Below, one piece after another: positions 1 to 10,106 of a stretch of DNA of 64,000 nucleotides. Where the stretch lies: assembly GCA_028456385.1 (NCBI GenBank), contig JALNQF010000067.1:62001-126000 (forward strand). The letters are read 5' to 3'. The DNA comes from Ophiosphaerella korrae. Its lineage: Eukaryota; Ascomycota; Dothideomycetes; Pleosporales; Phaeosphaeriaceae. Positions within the stretch are counted from its first letter, which is position 1; each line of letters starts with the position of its first letter. The notes beneath the pieces were generated by a model. It was not told the DNA's origin, made no database searches, and worked only from the letters and a program-made list of their open reading frames with translations. The position numbers and the translations under genes were made by a program.

Positions 1-499
1 GAATGGTTCAGTTTCACCCCTCGAGCAAGGCGGCGCTGTGCCAGGAGGCCAAGCTGAGAGATGACGAGCTTGTCGAGCTGTGGAGGGTCAGCAAGGAACC
101 TGGCGCATCGCGTCACACACGTGATGAATGGCACTCGCTCACCTCCTTTGGACACAGCTGCATCATGTCAATCGTTACTGGTGTGAGTATGATGCGCCAA
201 ACACGACAAGATTTGGTACCATTGTCTGCTTACTTGTGTGTAGTATTGACTTATAAGCTCCCTTCAGCCTTCCCCTCTTTTGGTGTATGCGGGGCTGGTG
301 CGATAAGGCGCTGTGCTGATAAGGGACGGGACGGGTACTATATCACACGCATCCTTAGGTAGCCATGGAGGGACGGCCGCCTGATCATTCACAGCAAGGC
401 TTACCTTGCCTTCTTTATTCTAGAAACATGTATATGCTGCATCCATTCCCGGTTGCTTCACCGTGTTATACTTATCACTGACCCCATCGCCACTTTGCA
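1..499. other. left-edge region, no gene assigned
   Basis: A frame opens with ATG at position 3 and runs about 119 codons. Its first 60 codons are protein-like, but the rest is low-quality and it matches nothing I recognise. It could be the end of a gene lying to the left, or leader sequence of the gene starting at 500. I see no clear splice-site pair that joins it to that gene. Confidence 0.3.
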
Positions 500-1957
500 A
501 TGAGCGCGTGGCTGCACCGACTGAGAGGACATGGAGGTGTAGAGCCACCACAACGACAGACAGCAGCTCTACACCACGTGCCAAGGCGAAGACATTCACA
601 TGCCCAACCCAAAGATATAAACTTCCCCAAAAAGAGGCTCCAGATCCACCAAAAGTGTTTATACGAACGAACGTTGCCTGGGAAAGCTTTCATCTCTGCC
701 CACGTCAACCGACTACAGCATGGCTTCTATGAATCCAACTCACTTCATGAGGACGACCTTGAAAATATATACTTCGTTTCCGTACACTTTGTTTTCCATC
801 CACACGACCCAGGCTCACATCGCTTCAAGAGTGCCACGATCCAAGTCTGCGTCCACGGCGATGGCGGTTCTTCAGCGCCACCCAAGCCCCATTGGCAGCA
901 ACCTCCCATATCGCATCCTCGTATCCTAAAGCATGCTCCCAAACTGATTTTTGGCGCCGTTTCTCCCGAGAATCTTCAGTGGAACTTTAGTCTTTCTAGC
1001 TCGTTGGGTGTATCGCAAGCACCAGTGTCGGCTACTCTAAATCCAACTGGTGGCATGAATGGGTCCTACAAAGTCTTTCATATGATGAGCATCCAAGGTT
1101 CCATTCGAACAAGACTTAGTCCATTGGGGCCAGAATTTGATGTTGAAGATGGTATGGCTGTTTGGACGCTTGAAGAGAACGTACTGCAGCGATCAGGTTT
1201 GCCTCGAGAGTTTGATTTTGTCTTACTCGTTCAAAAGCCGGACGATTTGAAAAACGTCTACTTGACAGTAGATGTTGATGCCGAAGTTGAGTCCTGGTTC
1301 GGAACATATCCAAAATTTTACACAAATATGGCAAAGTATCAGCCAACTCAAGATTTGATTATCGATTTCAATACAGATATTGGGCAGCGGTTTCTTCCAA
1401 GTCACCCCGGGAGAGGATTCAATTTTGCAACCCTACCGCACCCGTTGGACGAATATGTCATGATGCCTGGCACGGTGTACCCGACTAATGATACAAACGG
1501 AGAAGATGACGACGTCAGCGAGAGACCTATCAGGTGGAGAATCATTGATGACAGCAAAACCACCGAACCATCTCCTACTAAACCTTCACTCACAGGTCCG
1601 ATTGCCTATCAACCTTTGACACCTCCACCGAGAAGCAGTCGGAGACCAGTGCAAAACCAAAGGCATCCTTCTGGCAACGAAAGGCATAGTTGGGCACCAG
1701 AAAACCTTAACGTCCATGTCTTACTTGAACATCAGTATCCACGCCAACCGTCTGACCCCTTCTATTATTCGCAGTCGCCTTTGAGTAACCAGGAGCCCTC
1801 ACGGTACCCTTCTATTCGGCGTCGCAAATCCAGAACTGGCTTGAAAGAGTATGGCGCAAAGCAGGCTTTGCAGGGTCTGGCCCATGACACATTACAGGAA
1901 GAAGATGTAAGGATGGCCAGCAGAAGGCGATCGAGTGAGCAGGCTTCAGTCATATAG
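500..1957 (+). CDS. uncharacterised ascomycete protein, 485 aa
   Basis: A single open frame of 485 codons. I do not recognise a named domain. From about residue 65 the sequence alternates beta-like segments (IYFVSVHFVFHPH, KSATIQVCVHGDG, then FGAVSPENLQWNFSLSSSLG). This suggests a compact beta-rich domain to about residue 320. The last 150 residues are polar, rich in Pro, Ser and Arg, and probably disordered. There is no signal peptide and no membrane segment. The first 60 residues are basic and less protein-like, but there is no other in-frame ATG before the conserved-looking part, so ATG 500 is kept. An unrecognised intron near the 5' end is possible. I recall similar sequences among dothideomycete hypothetical proteins, but no function. 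Confidence 0.7.
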   Translation: MSAWLHRLRGHGGVEPPQRQTAALHHVPRRRHSHAQPKDINFPKKRLQIHQKCLYERTLPGKAFISAHVNRLQHGFYESNSLHEDDLENIYFVSVHFVFHPHDPGSHRFKSATIQVCVHGDGGSSAPPKPHWQQPPISHPRILKHAPKLIFGAVSPENLQWNFSLSSSLGVSQAPVSATLNPTGGMNGSYKVFHMMSIQGSIRTRLSPLGPEFDVEDGMAVWTLEENVLQRSGLPREFDFVLLVQKPDDLKNVYLTVDVDAEVESWFGTYPKFYTNMAKYQPTQDLIIDFNTDIGQRFLPSHPGRGFNFATLPHPLDEYVMMPGTVYPTNDTNGEDDDVSERPIRWRIIDDSKTTEPSPTKPSLTGPIAYQPLTPPPRSSRRPVQNQRHPSGNERHSWAPENLNVHVLLEHQYPRQPSDPFYYSQSPLSNQEPSRYPSIRRRKSRTGLKEYGAKQALQGLAHDTLQEEDVRMASRRRSSEQASVI

Positions 1958-3063
1958 TTGGCTTTCGAGCGATGGAAGTTTGCGTATATGTAGTTTGTAA
2001 TGTAATGATGAGTAATAACGTCCATAAATATGTATTTATGTTCTCGCCGTAAGCCCATAGGTTGGCTGCATTCTCTCAGTGTCATTGTGATGCGCAGGAG
2101 AGTCGCAGTCGATCGATACATTAGCGTAACATGATCGTATCCGATAGATAGTTCCAACACATTAGCCTTCAATATGAATAGGAGGAAGCTCCGCAGAGCC
2201 GCACTTAGATGCTTCTCTTTCCAATCATGCCAATGACAAAGACCAGCTGATGTCAGCCTTCACTTCTCCCGTCGCGCGATGCTGGTCATGGCTTCTGGAG
2301 GGAAGCCTGCGGAAGTGGCTGATTGGACATGCGCACCCTCCGATGTCTCCACAGGAGGCCATTTGACAGGCGACCAAGTAAGATGACGGACAGGAGCAGG
2401 TGAGCTCAGTGGCAGCTCTCTTTCAGCGTGGTGGTGCCTTGGGTTTCTGTTCGGCTCGTTGCTACAGCGTGTGGTTGGTCAGAATGGAACCACGCTAATC
2501 CAGGTCCTGGCAGGGGCGAGGACGAACGACGACCACACACAACGCTGCGTCTCTCTTTTTCGGAACACGGCGAGGTGGAAAATGTGATGCGCCATGTCGA
2601 TAGGAGCAGGAATGTTTGGGTGAGAGCACAGCTGTTTCGTCATGAAAGCTCTAATATCTCTTTAATCATTCCGTGGTACCTGCTACTTTGCCTCTGGTGA
2701 CCCATTGTACCTGCCCGCCGGCTTTGGCACGCTACTTCCTCTTCACTTTTTGTAGGGCTAGACATCGTACCATCTTATCTAGATGTCTTCTTCGTTTTCT
2801 TCTTCTTAATAGTAATAATCACGTTCGTTCCCGCCCTTGCTACACAGTCTATGCATCGCTCGCTCATCCGAACCGTTGTCTTTGAACTCGATACCCAGCC
2901 CATGGCCTAGGTGTCGCCATGTATCCGCTAGGAGCGCCATTCATCCGAATCCGGACGACTTCATTGAAAGAGATAGAGGCAGATAACCAGAGTAGCTTGC
3001 TTTCGATAGTAGAAGAAAGATTGAGATAGCGACTGTGCTGAAAGACACTGGAAATCCGCCAAT
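1958..3063. other. intergenic, presumed promoter of the next gene
   Basis: About 1.1 kb with only short frames on either strand. It holds the 3' flank of the 485-aa gene and the presumed promoter and leader of the large gene at 3064. A pyrimidine-rich run (ttcttcgttttcttcttctt) lies near 2790, which is typical of fungal core promoters. I see nothing else. Confidence 0.5.
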
Positions 3064-6000
3064 ATGCCGACTTACGCCCCCCATTCGCATTCACCGCATG
3101 TTGTGGCTCACAACCCCACACCCATAACGCCAGTGCACTCTCCACACCACTCGATAACTTCTTCAATCTCATCTCGGACGCCCCTGCACACATTGTCCAT
3201 CCGCGAGTATCGTCGGCAGCAGAATACTCCCGGTTCACAGACCGTGACGCCGTCGGGCAAAACACTGCGAAGAAAAGCTGCAGCTCCTTCATTAGTTGGG
3301 CTAGAGCGTTTGCCAACCTTAACGCGGGCGGCCCATTCGTCCTCCTTCCGCCCATTGCACTCGTCGCAATCTGCGCAGCAGCTTCATTCAAACCCATCGC
3401 CCTTCCGGCCTCCGCTGCCTTCCGATCACCTTTCTCGATCCCAATCTGCTGAGCCACGTAACCAAAGCGGTAGCATCTCGAGTGTATCCACGACAACCTC
3501 AACGGGAAGGATACGCCATTTCAACTCCCGAAAAAGGTTGCCAAAGCCGCCCACTGCCACTAGTAGCGTCCCGTTTCCCCCTCGCTCAGCATTACCGCGT
3601 CACTCAGTTTCAAGTGACACACGTACCACGAGCACGCCCTCTTCGTTTTCACTATCACGGTTTCCGCAACCGCCGCGCCGGGAAGACCCCTCATTGTCAC
3701 TCCCGCGCTATGAAAGTGAGCTTCCGCACATAGCTGCGTCCCATTTCCCATTGGCTGCACCAGCGACACCACCAGCAACACCCGCGACTCTTCATTACCG
3801 TGGCGCATCTTTTGATCTTGTCAATCCCCACGACTCGTTGCTGTTGCACGATATTGTCACACCGTCCAGAGAAATCGACTCAAGCGAGTACCTACCTGTG
3901 CAAGCATCTGATGAAGCCTTCCTAGATTATGCAGAGGTAGATCACTTTCCAGTAGACTCTGGCATATTAATCTCGACTAATTGCAAGCAGATGGCTCCAA
4001 AACGAGCGCTATATGGCGACTTGAATGCCGCCCATGCAGGGATAATGCGGCGTTTGGAGGATGCCTCTAGTGGTTCTAATCTCGACCTTCCTCTATCGCC
4101 CGCTCCTGCTGTGGTCAGCCCGAATTCATCCACCTACACATTATCAACCTACAGCCCGGAATCTGGTCTGGCGCCGGTCCCGCTAGATGTCAAAAAAGGC
4201 CAAAATGAATCTCGGTTTTCTCTCAAGCAGCTTACCCGCACATTGACGAAGAGACTGGTTAAGAGCCCTAAGAATCATCATGGGCAAGAATTGCAGCAGC
4301 TTCGCGACCCAAAATCAGAACTCGCGCCACTTAGCACTTGGGGAGATCTTTCGCAGTCAATCTGTGATACTCACACTGCAACTCCTCAATCAGCGTATTT
4401 CCCTGTCGGTCCCACATCCCCACTCACTCCCACTAGTCCGGCATCCCCTCAAGAACAAGTGCCTAAGCTGTTTGAAGATGAAAATAGTGAGCAGCGAGGC
4501 CCGTGTTCGGTACAGCGCTATAATACTGAGCCCTTGGCTTCATTGATCCCAGATGACTACTCAACTCAAATCGGGCGAGGTGAGGATCCGCGCATTTCAA
4601 TTTCTGAAGGATATCTCTCTTCACGGCCTTACTACGATGATTTGGATTCTATCTACCCTGGCTCTTCCATTTACACAAGTGATGGTCGACCTAAGTCAAA
4701 CTATCAACACAGTCTCACCAAAACTCGCCAAAGTCATGATTTATTGCGTTACAGCGATATGGGTCAAAATGCGTTTACGGCTGAGTTTAATCAGGACAGT
4801 CTTTACCGGTATAGTATCCGCAACAATAGAAAATCCAAGGATCCATCTCTCGAGATGGACCCACACTCAGCCATCCGCGAAAAGACAGACACTATTAGCA
4901 AGATTATCGACCAGTATGACCCCAGCGCATCTACAAACAACACAATATCGACCAGCAGCCAAAGTATTCCAGGAAACCACGTATTACCCAGATTGAACTC
5001 AGATGCCACCGAAAGGTCGCTGTCTGAACGCCATCCCCAAAAAGCAGGAGCCTCATCAGGTCTGGATCAATTCGAGTTCGGATTGAGCAAAGAAACGAAT
5101 AATGTTCAGCGTGACGACCGCTATGTTTCCAGCGCCAACCAATCTCGCTTTACTAGAAGGCCTACAAACGCTCGAGATTTGGGACCACCGCCTCACGTCC
5201 CAGCCCCTCTTGCACCGGCATTTCAGTACAATAGGACAGCTTCTGTGTTCCCACAACAGGAGTCATCTGACATGTTCTCTAACGACTCATTTGGATCGTA
5301 CGGTGATACCAGAAACCTTTTGCAGATTCCCCCAACCAACAAATCGAGTGTTGCGGTACCAAATCAGGCTCTTCGGTCCTCGTCGTCATACTCGCAACCC
5401 GAATTTAGATCACTTCAACCGTCTTCATCCTACTCGCAGCCAGGCATCATATTAGCTGACACCTCTTCTTCATGCTCCCAAATAGCAGGCTTACCGAGTC
5501 CTCACACTCCACAAGAGGCATTAGATGAAGCTGAGCATATCTTTGAGGGCGCGGCTCGGGAGCAACAACACAAGGAAAAAGGTATACCAGCAATGTGGGC
5601 CAGGCGAAATTCTGGAACCATGCTTCTTGCCAAAAACAACAATAACCAATATGTAGCAGATAACGAGCCTTTTGAGCCTCATACCCTCGGTGAAGATGTG
5701 GCTAGAGAGGGCAATGACGCTGACTGGGAGTCTGATGCTGGGAATAGCGACAGGGTACGAGATTCTTTCGACAGTATTGCCGACTACAGCAGCAGCGAAG
5801 GGTCTCGAAACAGCTTGGGCTTGGGGTCCGATGGTTCACTTCCCTCATGGGTTGAGCGTCAGAACTCGCAAGGCCCTTCGATCTACAATCACCCAAGTCC
5901 AATACGAGCTCACCAAAATCCTTTCAGTTCGTCACCGTTGCCGCAGTTAAAGCCACATGCAAGATTACATACTGCTCCTGAATCTTCTAGCCCACGCTTA

Positions 6001-7194
6001 CCTGTGGCTTCCAACATCCTAGGTTCAACGACTGTGCCTGCTTTTCACCTACCTAGTCGCTCCGAAGATGCCCATGGTGAAAGTGTTACAAAGCAGCCGT
6101 ATATGCATGCGCCTAGGGCTGATCGGTATGCATTTAGTGATAAAGAAACACAAGAGCTGCTAGCTTCAGGTCCAAATGATAAGATCATTTTCGACTACAA
6201 TTGCGAAGCTGTCGACGAACCTGGCATCGATGCAATGCAGCGCAATGCAGGTGCTATGACGCTCAATACGAGCTCTCCGTCAAGAATCTTTGCGCATGAA
6301 ACTATCGAACGCGAGAACACCTTTGAAAAGCTGTGTTCCATTGGCCCCAAAGGCAATCTAACAGGTACTCCTAAGGGCACTGGTATGCATGAGACGGGCA
6401 GCAGTATCGCAGATACTAGTAGTCCAGGTCTGCAGTTATCTTCCAGCGTTGCCCGATCTGGTGATTACCCTGGGTTTTACGCCGCTCCGTATGAAGCTGT
6501 CAGCAGTGTCACCCGAATTGAACAACGTCGACTACCTGAAGAGCTAGAGTATGAGCGTACACCGTCACAAATTACACTCTTTCCAAAATCCTCCGAGTTG
6601 GAAGCTGTGGAAGAGACTTCACCAATTGCTGGGGCACAGTATCGCCAGTCCCTGCGTGGTTCTACAACTTTTCAACGCGCCCAGCGCCGAACGAGTCGTT
6701 CCGCTGTCCCTGGACAAACAAAACTTCGACAAATGATACTCTCGCCTGAACCGGCTCGCAAGATAGTGTCTAGTTCAGACACCAACTTTTCACGCTTCTT
6801 GACAGGAAGCGAACGTCCGTCCACATGCCAGACAGATTCGCCACTGCGCCCAAAAATGAGCGTAGATACAGTACCCACAGTTCGGACGCTCATTGCTCAC
6901 CAGCATTCACCTCACCTTCTCTGTCCTGAGCGGCTTGCTAACCCAGAGGACGAGGAGCGCCGCCGCAAGCTGTCGTGGTATATTCTAATGTGTTTCTGTC
7001 TGCTCCCACCCTGCATCATACTCTTCCGCATCTGGGGCGATCCAATTATGGTAACCATGACAGAAGGTCACCTGGGTCACTGTACGCCCAAGTCTAAGAG
7101 AGTTGCACTCATTGCTGGCATCGCTGTCAACATGGGGATTGCCACGGCAATTGTCGTTCCAATCATCGTTGCGCACGCTCTAGGAGCGGCATAA
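3064..7194 (+). CDS. large Ser/Pro-rich protein with C-terminal membrane hairpin, 1376 aa
   Basis: One uninterrupted exon of 1376 codons. The first 1300 residues are low-complexity and rich in Ser, Pro, Thr, Gln and Asn, with many basic-plus-SP motifs. This looks like a long disordered region open to phosphorylation. The C-terminus differs. A charged segment (EDEERRRKL) leads into a hydrophobic stretch at about residues 1304-1322, then a short loop with the sequence GHCTPKSKR, then a second hydrophobic stretch at about 1346-1372 ending in AHALGAA. The protein is probably tail-anchored by a two-helix hairpin with its large domain in the cytosol. ATG 3064 is the first in-frame start. I do not recognise the family; it may be an ascomycete-specific cortical or ER protein. 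No function is claimed. Confidence 0.8.
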   Translation: MPTYAPHSHSPHVVAHNPTPITPVHSPHHSITSSISSRTPLHTLSIREYRRQQNTPGSQTVTPSGKTLRRKAAAPSLVGLERLPTLTRAAHSSSFRPLHSSQSAQQLHSNPSPFRPPLPSDHLSRSQSAEPRNQSGSISSVSTTTSTGRIRHFNSRKRLPKPPTATSSVPFPPRSALPRHSVSSDTRTTSTPSSFSLSRFPQPPRREDPSLSLPRYESELPHIAASHFPLAAPATPPATPATLHYRGASFDLVNPHDSLLLHDIVTPSREIDSSEYLPVQASDEAFLDYAEVDHFPVDSGILISTNCKQMAPKRALYGDLNAAHAGIMRRLEDASSGSNLDLPLSPAPAVVSPNSSTYTLSTYSPESGLAPVPLDVKKGQNESRFSLKQLTRTLTKRLVKSPKNHHGQELQQLRDPKSELAPLSTWGDLSQSICDTHTATPQSAYFPVGPTSPLTPTSPASPQEQVPKLFEDENSEQRGPCSVQRYNTEPLASLIPDDYSTQIGRGEDPRISISEGYLSSRPYYDDLDSIYPGSSIYTSDGRPKSNYQHSLTKTRQSHDLLRYSDMGQNAFTAEFNQDSLYRYSIRNNRKSKDPSLEMDPHSAIREKTDTISKIIDQYDPSASTNNTISTSSQSIPGNHVLPRLNSDATERSLSERHPQKAGASSGLDQFEFGLSKETNNVQRDDRYVSSANQSRFTRRPTNARDLGPPPHVPAPLAPAFQYNRTASVFPQQESSDMFSNDSFGSYGDTRNLLQIPPTNKSSVAVPNQALRSSSSYSQPEFRSLQPSSSYSQPGIILADTSSSCSQIAGLPSPHTPQEALDEAEHIFEGAAREQQHKEKGIPAMWARRNSGTMLLAKNNNNQYVADNEPFEPHTLGEDVAREGNDADWESDAGNSDRVRDSFDSIADYSSSEGSRNSLGLGSDGSLPSWVERQNSQGPSIYNHPSPIRAHQNPFSSSPLPQLKPHARLHTAPESSSPRLPVASNILGSTTVPAFHLPSRSEDAHGESVTKQPYMHAPRADRYAFSDKETQELLASGPNDKIIFDYNCEAVDEPGIDAMQRNAGAMTLNTSSPSRIFAHETIERENTFEKLCSIGPKGNLTGTPKGTGMHETGSSIADTSSPGLQLSSSVARSGDYPGFYAAPYEAVSSVTRIEQRRLPEELEYERTPSQITLFPKSSELEAVEETSPIAGAQYRQSLRGSTTFQRAQRRTSRSAVPGQTKLRQMILSPEPARKIVSSSDTNFSRFLTGSERPSTCQTDSPLRPKMSVDTVPTVRTLIAHQHSPHLLCPERLANPEDEERRRKLSWYILMCFCLLPPCIILFRIWGDPIMVTMTEGHLGHCTPKSKRVALIAGIAVNMGIATAIVVPIIVAHALGAA

Positions 7195-7863
7195 TGAGGC
7201 TTGCTGATGGATGATAGATTCACAACTATGATGGTGTGCACTCTGCCCAACAGTCACTCCGCAGCACAAGCTGAGCAAAAGTTAAGACAATGTTAAATTG
7301 TGGCTTTACTAGCCTGAGCATTGATCTGCTGATTTCATTCTGAGTGTGTTTTTTTTTTTTTTTTTTCGTTTCTCTTGTTTCGCTGTCGATGTTTCATTTG
7401 TTACGTTGCATTGCGAGGTGTTTGGATGGTGTTTGGGGAAGGCTTGTGGATTTGCTATGCGTGTTGGTTTGGGTTGTTTGCATAATTGGCGCATGGAATT
7501 GATGGCAGAATACGTAGCTTCTGCAGACCACGATCAGCTTTGTTCCCTTACTGCCGAAGGTTCTTGTGGTGGCTATAACTGCACGAACAAAGAAGGTGGA
7601 GAGTTTATTGATGGCAATTGAGGAAGCGACGAAAGACGAGACAGGGGTGGTGGCAATATTTTTGCCAGGAAGATCCGAAGAAGTCGCAAGTGGCGCTGAG
7701 AGCTAGGACCTTCGTTAGCACCTACATGGTTTCATATCTCTGGTATTGGCACTCTCATGCAGCAAGACACACCATTACAGTAACCCTGATTTTCCTTTTA
7801 ATTCATCAATACCCGTGTCGCTCGCTCGCTCGCTTCGCATTGCTACTACGCCACATCGCCACC
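7195..7863. other. intergenic with T18 homopolymer
   Basis: Contains a run of 18 T at 7349-7366, about 155 bp after the preceding stop codon. A T/G-rich stretch follows, then the presumed promoter of the Maf gene. Upstream of that gene there is a short tandem gctcgctcgct repeat near 7822. A 91-codon frame over the T run begins with a run of Phe and is not credible as a gene. Confidence 0.5.
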
Positions 7864-8801
7864 ATGTCTAAGAGCGGCCTGCCCTCTGATCCACCTCCAC
7901 CTTACGAGGACGCGCCAAGAGATTCTCATGCACACAAAAGGTCTCCCTCAGGCGCAACGGGAGGACAGAGGCCGCCTCAACGGGCCCCGCCGCCACTAGA
8001 CCTGGCGTCACTGAACCTGTTGAGGCGACAAAGGGTTGTGCTCGCTTCTGCATCACCGCGGAGGAGACAACTCTTAGCACAGGTTGGTGCCCTGTCCACA
8101 TAACCCATCTACTTCAAGGCGAATACTGACATGGCTACAAATAGCTGGGGCTCCATAACATTGACATTTGTCCCTCAAGATTTGCCGAAGAGCTTCCTCA
8201 TGACCTCGGTGCACTGAACTACGTTCTCGAGACTGCCTCGGCCAAGGTGCAAGATGTATACCGCCGCGAGATTGACAATAGCGAACGGGGCGAGCCAGCC
8301 CTCATCATCGCTGCAGACACCATCATCGTTAGCCACAGTGGTCGGATACTGGAGAAGCCAAGAGGAGAGGCAGATCACATCAACATGCTGAAGATGCTTC
8401 GAGATCAAAAGGAGCACAAGGTCATGACGGCAATGGCCATTATGCGGCCGCTGGAGAGTGCTATGGATCCTGGATACCGGATGGAGACGCATGTTGAAGA
8501 GACCACAGTCAGGTTTGACCCTAATGGTAAAGACCAAGCTCAATATCACGCTCAGCAACATTCCTGACAGCAGATAGTTACGGATGAACTCATTCTTGCC
8601 TACGTACGGACACGCGATGGTAACGACAAAGCAGGCGGCTATGGCATACAAACTGCTGGGTCTATCCTGATTGAACGAATTGAAGGTTCATATGACAATG
8701 TAGTTGGGCTACCGTTGCGCTCGCTACTGAGACTAATAGAGAAGGTGATGGAGCCTGAGGACGGCGACGATGATGATTTGTTTGTTGATGGCGAGGATTA
8801 G
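7864..8801 (+). CDS. Maf-family nucleoside triphosphate pyrophosphatase
   Basis: Three exons: 7864-8082, 8145-8526 and 8578-8801, giving 274 aa. The family hydrolyses non-canonical or modified nucleoside triphosphates to monophosphates and pyrophosphate (house-cleaning; ASMTL/Maf). The core starts at about residue 60. Motifs in order are the substrate loop LASASPRRRQLL, the acidic AADTIIV, then LEKPRGEADHINMLKMLR, and finally GGYGIQTAGSILIERIEGSY followed by DNVVGLPL. The whole Maf fold is therefore present. An N-terminal extension of about 55 residues is Pro-rich and carries PPPPYED, a PY-type WW-domain ligand. The C-terminus is acidic. Both introns have good GT..AG ends. The exon 2-3 join depends on using the later AG of two close ones, which alone keeps the frame. 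Confidence 0.92.
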
Positions 8802-10106
8802 GATCCAAACCGCGTTCAAAATGGCTTCAAGTCATATCCCGGCTGAGCCGACTAGCTGTGTATAAGATTAACAAGCTTGTTGGAATGTCAGAACCTTAGC
8901 ATCAAGTTCACCAAGGCAAGCTTCGTGCGATGCAGCTAACCCCTCATTACCAATCGCGCCCCACTTGCCTCGGCTCAGCCTTACACTACTACTCACTTGT
9001 TCCAAATCATACTACTCCCGACGATTCTATAGCTATCTCCGAGTCAAACTTTGCAGACTTTGTTTCAAACTTTTGTCCTCGACTGCTGCTACAAGAGGGG
9101 TGCAAGTGGGACCAGCAATAGTGGGCCCTAGGGAGCTGAGGCCACCGAAGCTCATAGAATCAGTCATGTATTGTATTATATTACTATACAAAAAAAGACT
9201 ACGTAAATGCCTTAATATAGCGTGTAGCCTCCTCTTACTACTATTACTACTCTACAACGTTTATTTATATTTCCTATATATTACCTAATTTCCTAAAGAG
9301 AGATACGCACCTATTCTTCTTTAATATACCTCCTAAGCTCTTCTTTTATCTTAGGATATTTTTTATATACTTTACTCTTAAGTAATTACTATAGATTCTT
9401 AATAAGACTAAGATTAAGTAAGTTAAAAAGCTACTAGAGTAAGTATATAGCTTTCTTATATAAGAATTTTATAGTACTTTTAGCTATATATACACTTAAA
9501 CTATCTTATATAAATACTAAGTTACTAATCTTTCGTTAAGGGGTAGCTGGAAGACAATAGTACTTGCCGTAGGCTATAGGAGATAGTGAAGGGATGACAG
9601 GTAGTATTTTAACAGTACTACTAGTATCTAAGGGAGAATAATACTTGCTTTACTCTTTTCGCAAGTATCGAGCTTTTTATGCGCCTGTGTAGCGCATCTG
9701 CCCCGCTTTGGACTACAACTATACAACGTCATGATCTTTGGTGTATCGGCCCCGCCCCTAACTCGTACTAGTCTCGAGTGTTCTGAGAACCCCCTTGTGC
9801 AGACTGAAATGGAAAGTCGGGCCAACCATTGCCCCGCCACCCGCCGCTTTTTGCCCGATGAGTTGAGCGACGCCCACCAAAATCGTTTTGGATCCTTACG
9901 AATGATGCAATCAACAACGGCCCTGCTCTCGGTGCATCACACCAGATTTATAAGCTAGCTGCCATGGCATGTAGGTATATATGTAGTCCTTGACTCTGTT
10001 GTTGTCGCTACCTAGACATATCGATTACGCTTTCCGTCCACTTCACTTTGCACTGCTACCCCAAAACTTTCATCTTTCAAAAGAATTATATCCATACCAC
10101 AAATAC
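8802..10106. other. intergenic containing an AT-rich island
   Basis: About 1.3 kb. The first 350 bp are ordinary 3' flank. From about 9165 to 9545 the base composition swings to very high A+T with dense TpA steps (described separately). After 9560 the composition returns to normal and the promoter of the reductase gene follows, with a TATA-like tttataagc near 9947 and tatatatg near 9975. Confidence 0.6.
9165..9545. repeat. AT-rich, TpA-rich island, probable decayed repeat
   Basis: Nearly all of this stretch is A and T, with repeated cta, tta and ata steps on both strands and no open frame. Its edges are sharp against neighbouring mixed-composition DNA. In filamentous ascomycetes such islands are often transposon remnants mutated C-to-T by repeat-induced point mutation. 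No terminal repeats or target duplication are visible, so the identity of the element is unknown. Confidence 0.5.

Noticed and set aside
2864..3502. 212-codon frame on the minus strand overlapping the 5' part of the large gene
   Set aside because: It is antisense to the start of a 1376-codon frame and shows no domain, signal peptide or start context. It is best explained by the codon bias of the real gene.
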